Assembly: GCA_946540705.1 (NCBI GenBank)
Contig: CAMNJD010000210.1
Span: forward strand, 1 to 8,136
Direction of reading: 5' to 3'
Source: an uncultured Ruminococcus sp.
GTDB taxonomy: Bacteria > Bacillota > Clostridia > Oscillospirales > Ruminococcaceae
Length of the DNA: 8,136 nt
The position numbers and the translations under genes were made by a program. Shown in pieces: positions 5,165 through 8,136 of this stretch. Every line of letters begins with the position of its first letter. Position 1 is the first letter of the stretch. The notes under the pieces were generated by a model that worked only from the letters and a program-made list of their open reading frames with translations, was not told where the DNA came from and did not search any database.

Positions 5165-5845
5165 ATGAGAATTGCCACATGGAATGTCGAGCGGTTAAAG
5201 CATCACAGGTCGTTAGATGAGATTGTAGCTGCTTGTGAGCGGATTCAGGCAGATATTCTTGTGCTGACCGAATCGGACGAGCGCATTTGTCCGAAGTATC
5301 TGCACAGCTTTCACACGCCCTCCCCTCCCGATCTCAAACTACCGGCTTTCGACGAGCCGCTGCACTATCAGCCGACGGAGCATCGGGTTTCGATCTTTAC
5401 GAATTATCCCTGCATACGGCAGCATAGCACTTTTGATGCGCATACCGCGCTCTGTGTCGAATTGGACACGCCTGCGGGCAGCTTGCTTGTCTACGGAACG
5501 ATTGTCGGCATACTCGGCAACCGGCACAAATCATTTGAACAAGATCTTTCGCAGCAGATTGCCGACTGGAAACGGCTGACAGCAAAGCATGAGAATCTGT
5601 GTGTATGCGGCGATTTTAATTGCAGCTTTGCGGATAACTACTATTTCACAATGAGCGGCAGAGCGATGCTGCAACAGGGCTTTCAAGATTGCGGTATGAG
5701 AATCCTGACGGAATCTGTGCCGCACTGTATCGACCACATTGCAATATCAGAGCGCATGATTGCGCAGGGCGATTTGCAGATTGGTGAATGGAATCAGGAG
5801 AAAACCCTTTCCGATCATAAAGGAATCTGTGTCGATCTACCATAA
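5165..5845 (+). CDS. Endonuclease/exonuclease/phosphatase-fold enzyme
   Basis: A 226-aa protein of the EEP superfamily (DNase I, ExoIII/APE1, phosphatases), which uses divalent metal to cleave phosphodiester or phosphomonoester bonds. The motifs appear in order: ATWNVERL (Asn7) at the start, LTESDE (Glu36), GDFNCSF (Asp150, Asn152), IDHIAIS near 188, and LSDHKGI (Asp217, His218) at the end. The catalytic set is complete, so activity is expected. The size is small for the superfamily, close to minimal APE/ExoIII-like members. AGAGGTG at 5154-5160 supports ATG 5165. Membership of the superfamily is firm; the substrate (AP-site DNA, other nucleic acid or phospholipid-type) is not decided by the sequence. 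Its place in an operon with an SRAP protein makes AP-site or damaged DNA an attractive hypothesis. Confidence 0.9.
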   Translation: MRIATWNVERLKHHRSLDEIVAACERIQADILVLTESDERICPKYLHSFHTPSPPDLKLPAFDEPLHYQPTEHRVSIFTNYPCIRQHSTFDAHTALCVELDTPAGSLLVYGTIVGILGNRHKSFEQDLSQQIADWKRLTAKHENLCVCGDFNCSFADNYYFTMSGRAMLQQGFQDCGMRILTESVPHCIDHIAISERMIAQGDLQIGEWNQEKTLSDHKGICVDLP

Positions 5846-5859
5846 GGGAGGGATTAGCA

Positions 5860-6054
5860 ATGTCTGACAAACACCTTTGTCCTGTTTGCGGCAAATTTGA
5901 ATTTGAGGAACACAATAGCCTCGAAATTTGCGATGTTTGCGGTTGGCAGGATGACGCACTCTATACGAATAACCCCGATTACAAAGGCGGCGCAAATAGA
6001 ATGAGCCTGAATGAAGCACGGGTTGCGTATGCTGCGGGGCAAAAAATCATGTAA
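5860..6054 (+). CDS. Small cysteine-rich zinc-binding protein (CPCC family)
   Basis: A 64-aa protein with two CXXC knuckles, Cys7/Cys10 and Cys24/Cys27, and the family signature ICDVCGWQDD, then NPDYKGGANRMSLNEARVAY. That matches the Cys-rich CPCC type (PF14206-like), although the first motif reads CPVCG instead of CPCCG. A single structural zinc is expected. The GGGAGGG at 5846-5852 decides ATG 5860, and the gene is 14 nt past the preceding stop, so it is cotranscribed. Small CPCC proteins are common beside toxin, polymorphic-effector and mobile loci. The specific role is not known. Its stop codon merges with the A-tract of the following terminator. Confidence 0.9.
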   Translation: MSDKHLCPVCGKFEFEEHNSLEICDVCGWQDDALYTNNPDYKGGANRMSLNEARVAYAAGQKIM

Positions 6055-6093
6055 AAAAGCAGGGCTTTCTTTTCCAAAGACGGAAAGCCCTGC
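6053..6093. terminator. Terminator hairpin ending the minus-strand operon
   Basis: An 11-bp perfect stem, GCAGGGCTTTC (6059-6069) with its complement at 6083-6093. The six A residues at 6053-6058 become a T-tract on the minus strand, so the signal is excellent for the left-moving transcript. For the rightward transcript the following TGTTATT is a poor T-tract. Confidence 0.8.
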
Positions 6094-6150
6094 TGTTATT
6101 CTCAATCATTCATGCTGGTCTTATTGCACACTACAAAATCACCATATCAC

Positions 6151-6187
6151 GAAAACGGAGCAAGGTTGTGTGCCTTGCTCCGCTTTT
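6151..6187. terminator. Bidirectional terminator between convergent operons
   Basis: A 10-bp perfect stem CGGAGCAAGG (6156-6165) / CCTTGCTCCG (6173-6182) with loop TTGTGTG. It is followed by CTTTTCTT on the plus strand and by TTTTC on the minus strand (from AAAA at 6152-6155). It ends both the rightward SRAP operon and the leftward operon. Confidence 0.85.
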
Positions 6188-6188
6188 C

Positions 6189-6443
6189 TTATTCAATCAG
6201 AATCTCAATCATCAGCCGTGCTGCATCCCGGAATCCCGCAACATACATTTCCTCGGCAGTGAATGCGCCGCATTCCCCGTGCGCATCGCACACATCATTG
6301 AGAAGGACACGCTGTTCGGGTGTAAGCTGCTGTTCCAGCTTGTCAATCAGTGCCGAACACTGTGCGGACAGTTGCAGGAATTTGGGGTCAGTGCTGTTGC
6401 GCTCCGAGCGAATGATCTTACCATTATACATTTCCCGTATCAT
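6189..6443 (-). CDS. DUF6809-like small protein
   Basis: 84 aa, start at ATG 6443: AAAGGAG on the minus strand (CTCCTTT at 6451-6457) lies 7 nt upstream. The longer in-frame start at 6500 lacks this spacing and its 19 extra residues look unlike a coding tail. The protein starts MIREMYNGKI, has a polar helix DKLEQQLTPEQRVLLND and ends with GFRDAARLMIEIL, a pattern I associate with DUF6809 (MIREMYNGKI start, GF..GARLM..L end). It has no membrane segment and no enzymatic motif. It is the second gene of the leftward operon from the promoter at 6811, and terminates near the hairpins at 6053-6187. The function is unknown; it is probably a mobile-element or prophage accessory protein. Confidence 0.75.
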   Translation of the reverse strand: MIREMYNGKIIRSERNSTDPKFLQLSAQCSALIDKLEQQLTPEQRVLLNDVCDAHGECGAFTAEEMYVAGFRDAARLMIEILIE

Positions 6444-6505
6444 GTGAATGCTCCTTTCTGGCAGGGCGGCACAGGGAATGCTGCCACCCCGCGTTTGCAA
6501 TGTGA

Positions 6506-6772
6506 TTAGTGTTTCGGCTTGCTCACGATGCCGTCCACATACAGCCCGCCGGATTGTTGCGCATCGCCCATAACCTGAAGGAACGTATTCAAAATATCGG
6601 CAAAAGCATCATTTTCGATGTAGTATTCCAAATCTTCGTCTGATGTGTCTGGGCGAATATCTCCGTCTGCTATAGCTACGATCCTCCATTCTGCAATCAG
6701 CTCTGTATTGTTGACTGTTCCTATAATAGTTTCCATTGCCCGAATTATAGTACACCGCTTATGAATATTCAT
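6506..6772 (-). CDS. Unrecognised 88-aa protein, first gene of leftward operon
   Basis: Start taken as the second of two adjacent ATGs (6772, MNIHKRCTIIRAM): AGGAGG on the minus strand (CCTCCT at 6780-6785) is 7 nt upstream, against 4 nt for the first ATG at 6775. The N-terminal 15 residues are basic; the rest is acidic, with segments NTELIAEWRIVAIADGD, DEDLEYYIENDAFADILNTF and GGLYVDGIVSKPKH. It has no motif I can name. It is about 60 nt upstream of the DUF6809-like gene and is the first gene after the minus promoter at 6811-6839, so it is under the repressor's control together with it. A regulator, antitoxin-like or phage-type small protein is possible, but there is no evidence to choose. 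Confidence 0.65.
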   Translation of the reverse strand: MNIHKRCTIIRAMETIIGTVNNTELIAEWRIVAIADGDIRPDTSDEDLEYYIENDAFADILNTFLQVMGDAQQSGGLYVDGIVSKPKH

Positions 6773-6810
6773 CATGATTCCTCCTAACCCTTGTTGTGGT
6801 GGTCAATCAT

Positions 6811-6839
6811 ATTATATCACATTTGTGATTGTTTGTCAA
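6811..6839 (-). promoter_or_regulatory. Leftward promoter of the small-protein operon
   Basis: On the minus strand a perfect TTGACA (plus-strand TGTCAA 6834-6839), a 17-bp spacer and a perfect TATAAT (plus-strand ATTATA 6811-6816) lie 38 nt before the ATG at 6772. The palindrome TCACATTTGTGA (6817-6828) fills the spacer directly beside the -10 box. Confidence 0.9.
6817..6828. promoter_or_regulatory. Operator O1 (leftward promoter)
   Basis: TCACA-TT-TGTGA, symmetric arms, placed inside the leftward promoter spacer. Probable XRE repressor site; identical to the copy at 6931-6942. Confidence 0.75.
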
Positions 6840-6855
6840 GCACATAGGTGATACA

Positions 6856-6867
6856 TCACAAATGTGC
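6856..6867. promoter_or_regulatory. Operator O2 (central)
   Basis: TCACAAATGTGC, related to O1 with the outer T/A pair changed on one side. With O3 it forms an 11-bp perfect inverted repeat (6857-6867 and 6879-6889). Confidence 0.6.
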
Positions 6868-6878
6868 GCTATATACAG

Positions 6879-6890
6879 GCACATTTGTGC
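6879..6890. promoter_or_regulatory. Operator O3 (central)
   Basis: GCACATTTGTGC, symmetric with outer G/C in place of T/A. It is separated from O2 by 11 bp, about one helical turn, which favours side-by-side binding. Confidence 0.6.
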
Positions 6891-6919
6891 ATCGTGCCGA
6901 ATAACACCTTGATTTTGCA

Positions 6920-6948
6920 TTGACAAACTGTCACATTTGTGATATACT
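6920..6948 (+). promoter_or_regulatory. Rightward promoter of XRE and Z1 genes
   Basis: TTGACA (6920-6925), a 17-bp spacer and TATACT (6943-6948). The palindrome at 6931-6942 abuts the -10 exactly as in the leftward promoter. The start codon is 22 nt downstream, so a leader of about 15 nt is expected. Confidence 0.9.
6931..6942. promoter_or_regulatory. Operator O4 (rightward promoter)
   Basis: TCACATTTGTGA, identical in sequence to O1, inside the rightward promoter spacer. It implies autorepression of the XRE gene. Confidence 0.75.
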
Positions 6949-6970
6949 AATATAATGGAGGTCGAATAAA

Positions 6971-7282
6971 ATGGAAACAAAGGATATTCTGAAGCAATTA
7001 CGAAAAAAATCAGGGTATACAATCGCAGAAATCTGTGAAAAAACCGGGATACCTGTGAGCGTTTATCCGAAGTATGAGAATGGTATCCGGAATATCGGTG
7101 TACCTGCTCTTTGTAAACTGGCTGCTTTATATCATGTAACCACCGATTTTCTTTTAGGTCTTGAAGATCAATCTGACGATACAGTTGAGCCGGGAATGCG
7201 GAAACTGATCTCAAAACTTGAATCATATCCCCCTGATGTTCAGGAACAGATTCTGACCTTTCTGAAAGACCTTACAGAATGA
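6971..7282 (+). CDS. XRE-family repressor (HTH), autoregulated switch protein
   Basis: 103 aa. The helix-turn-helix region is residues about 5-63: ILKQLRKKSGYTIAEICEKTG, then PVSVYPKYENG and PALCKLAALYHVTTDFLLGL, the classic XRE arrangement with FLLGL closing the domain. The C-terminal 35 residues are acidic then helical (QEQILTFLKDL) and could dimerise. GGAGG at 6957-6961 lies 9 nt before ATG 6971. The gene is led by a promoter carrying an operator-like palindrome and lies upstream of a Z1-type ATPase in the same direction with a 38-nt gap and no terminator, so it probably represses itself, the defence gene and the divergent operon. Its target is inferred as TCACATTTGTGA; no binding is shown. 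It lacks a peptidase (ImmA-like) partner in the window. Confidence 0.9.
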   Translation: METKDILKQLRKKSGYTIAEICEKTGIPVSVYPKYENGIRNIGVPALCKLAALYHVTTDFLLGLEDQSDDTVEPGMRKLISKLESYPPDVQEQILTFLKDLTE

Positions 7283-7320
7283 ATTGTCACCATTTCTTTT
7301 TCAACAAGAAGGAGTAGCGT

Positions 7321-8136
7321 ATGGGCATGATTGAAAACGCACTGTATGATGAACCGGTACGGTGGATCAGAAAACGCCGCGAAAAGAATACCGATTGGAA
7401 TACTATTCGCATGGCTAATAAACCCGATCTTGATTCCTTACAGCGATTTCTTGCGGCAAAGGTGGAAGATGACGATTGGGCACCAATGACTATAGATGAG
7501 TGGAATCGTCTTGTTAACGAGTGTATGGCTTTCGAGGACAAGCACGAATCAATCCTTTTTCGTGGCAATGAGGGCGCTTTATACGATACAAAGCAGGATA
7601 ATGGTCTTTCTGTGCCGCAGGGAGAACGATCTTGCTGGCAGTTATATAAAGCAAGTCTTGGTTGGAAGAAAGAATCTGTTCAAGACCTTGAGGATGCTAC
7701 TATAGGTATTCTGCGCAGATTAAGCAAGGACACCAGAGACACAGGAGCTATCAAAGGGTTGGTAGTTGGTCATGTTCAGTCTGGAAAAACGGCAAACATG
7801 GAAGCACTTATGGCAATGAGTGCAGATCATGGCTGGAATATGTTCATTGTCCTCTCCGGAACAATTGAAAGTCTCCGATTGCAGACACTCCGTCGAATGC
7901 AGAAAGATTTGAATACGAAGACCGGAAACCTGAATTGGATCGGAATCGAACATCCATCAAAGAAATCTCCATATGGGCAGCGTTCACTGGATTGCAATTT
8001 CTCTAGTGAAGCAACAACCCGTTATTTTACGGTCTGTCTGAAGAATGCAGCCAGATTGCGGGCTTTGATCGACTGGATTCATGCAGATAAGGCTAGCCAC
8101 GATCAGATGCGCATCTTGATCATTGATGATGAGGCT
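7321..8136 (+). CDS. Z1-type (DEAD-Z1) helicase-like ATPase, N-terminal part
   Basis: The gene is open to the window end; 272 codons are visible, which is incomplete. The N-terminal about 140 residues are polar with no clear domain. The motor starts with GLVVGHVQSGKTANM: Walker A GHVQSGKT at 150-157, with Lys156 and Thr157. FIVLSGTIESLRLQT at 175-189 corresponds to motif Ia, and the last visible residues ILIIDDEA (265-272) are Walker B. The variant Walker A with GHVQSGKTAN is the hallmark of the Z1 family, including the ATPase of the ATP-dependent CglI restriction endonuclease, where it translocates along DNA with a partner nuclease. AAGGAG at 7309-7314 is 6 nt before ATG 7321; ATG 7327 is a possible alternative. 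It lies 38 nt after the XRE gene in one transcript. The C-terminal Z1 domain and partner genes would lie to the right. Confidence 0.9.
   Translation, partial: MGMIENALYDEPVRWIRKRREKNTDWNTIRMANKPDLDSLQRFLAAKVEDDDWAPMTIDEWNRLVNECMAFEDKHESILFRGNEGALYDTKQDNGLSVPQGERSCWQLYKASLGWKKESVQDLEDATIGILRRLSKDTRDTGAIKGLVVGHVQSGKTANMEALMAMSADHGWNMFIVLSGTIESLRLQTLRRMQKDLNTKTGNLNWIGIEHPSKKSPYGQRSLDCNFSSEATTRYFTVCLKNAARLRALIDWIHADKASHDQMRILIIDDEA

Noticed and set aside
6112..6509. Plus-strand ORFs at 6112-6447 and 6168-6509
   Set aside because: They are antisense to the DUF6809-like gene, overlap a terminator hairpin and lack ribosome binding sites.
6807..7226. 139-codon minus-strand ORF over the XRE gene
   Set aside because: It runs across the divergent promoter region and opposite the clear helix-turn-helix frame.

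Overview
The window looks like an accessory, mobile-element-rich stretch from a Clostridia-type Firmicute, possibly a Ruminococcus/Oscillospiraceae gut anaerobe. The basis is moderate GC, strong GGAGG-type ribosome binding sites, near-consensus sigma-A promoters, and a set of small families common in that group (DUF6465-, DUF6809- and CPCC-type proteins, and a zinc-ribbon serine recombinase). The species assignment is inference.

Layout. (1) Positions 1-443 have no gene I can support. They hold a probable terminator, several tight hairpins (two with the same apical loop), a 17-bp dyad, five tandem 10-bp repeats and an 8-bp inverted repeat. (2) Positions 444-2702 look like an integration module: a 110-aa coiled-coil protein, a structured leader with a possible 28-residue upstream ORF, a 53-aa protein starting at TTG, and a 515-aa serine recombinase. 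The recombinase promoter lies inside a large inverted repeat. (3) Positions 2750-3917 carry a 106-aa protein with a Lys/Ala-rich tail (DUF6465-like) and a DUF1835/DUF3658-like protein, each followed by a likely terminator. (4) Positions 3960-6054 are a four-gene operon from a strong promoter: an SRAP (HMCES/YedK) abasic-site protein, an unrecognised 128-aa protein, an endonuclease/exonuclease/phosphatase-fold enzyme and a small CPCC-type zinc-binding protein. (5) Positions 6053-6187 hold two convergent hairpin terminators. (6) Positions 6189-6772 on the minus strand hold two small genes (an unrecognised 88-aa protein, then a DUF6809-like protein). (7) Positions 6811-6948 are a divergent control region with four related palindromes. 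(8) Positions 6971-8136 hold an XRE repressor gene followed 38 nt later by the first 272 codons of a Z1-type helicase-like ATPase, cut by the window end.

The most interesting part is the right side. An XRE repressor sits between two divergent, near-perfect promoters whose 17-bp spacers each hold the same 12-bp palindrome immediately beside the -10 box. Two more copies lie between the promoters and together form an 11-bp inverted repeat. The rightward transcript encodes the repressor and then a DEAD-Z1 motor of the kind found in ATP-dependent restriction systems such as CglI, so this looks like the start of a tightly regulated anti-phage defence locus whose remaining genes lie outside the window. 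The second notable point is the pairing of an abasic-site-crosslinking SRAP protein with an EEP nuclease in one operon, which suggests a dedicated lesion-handling module.
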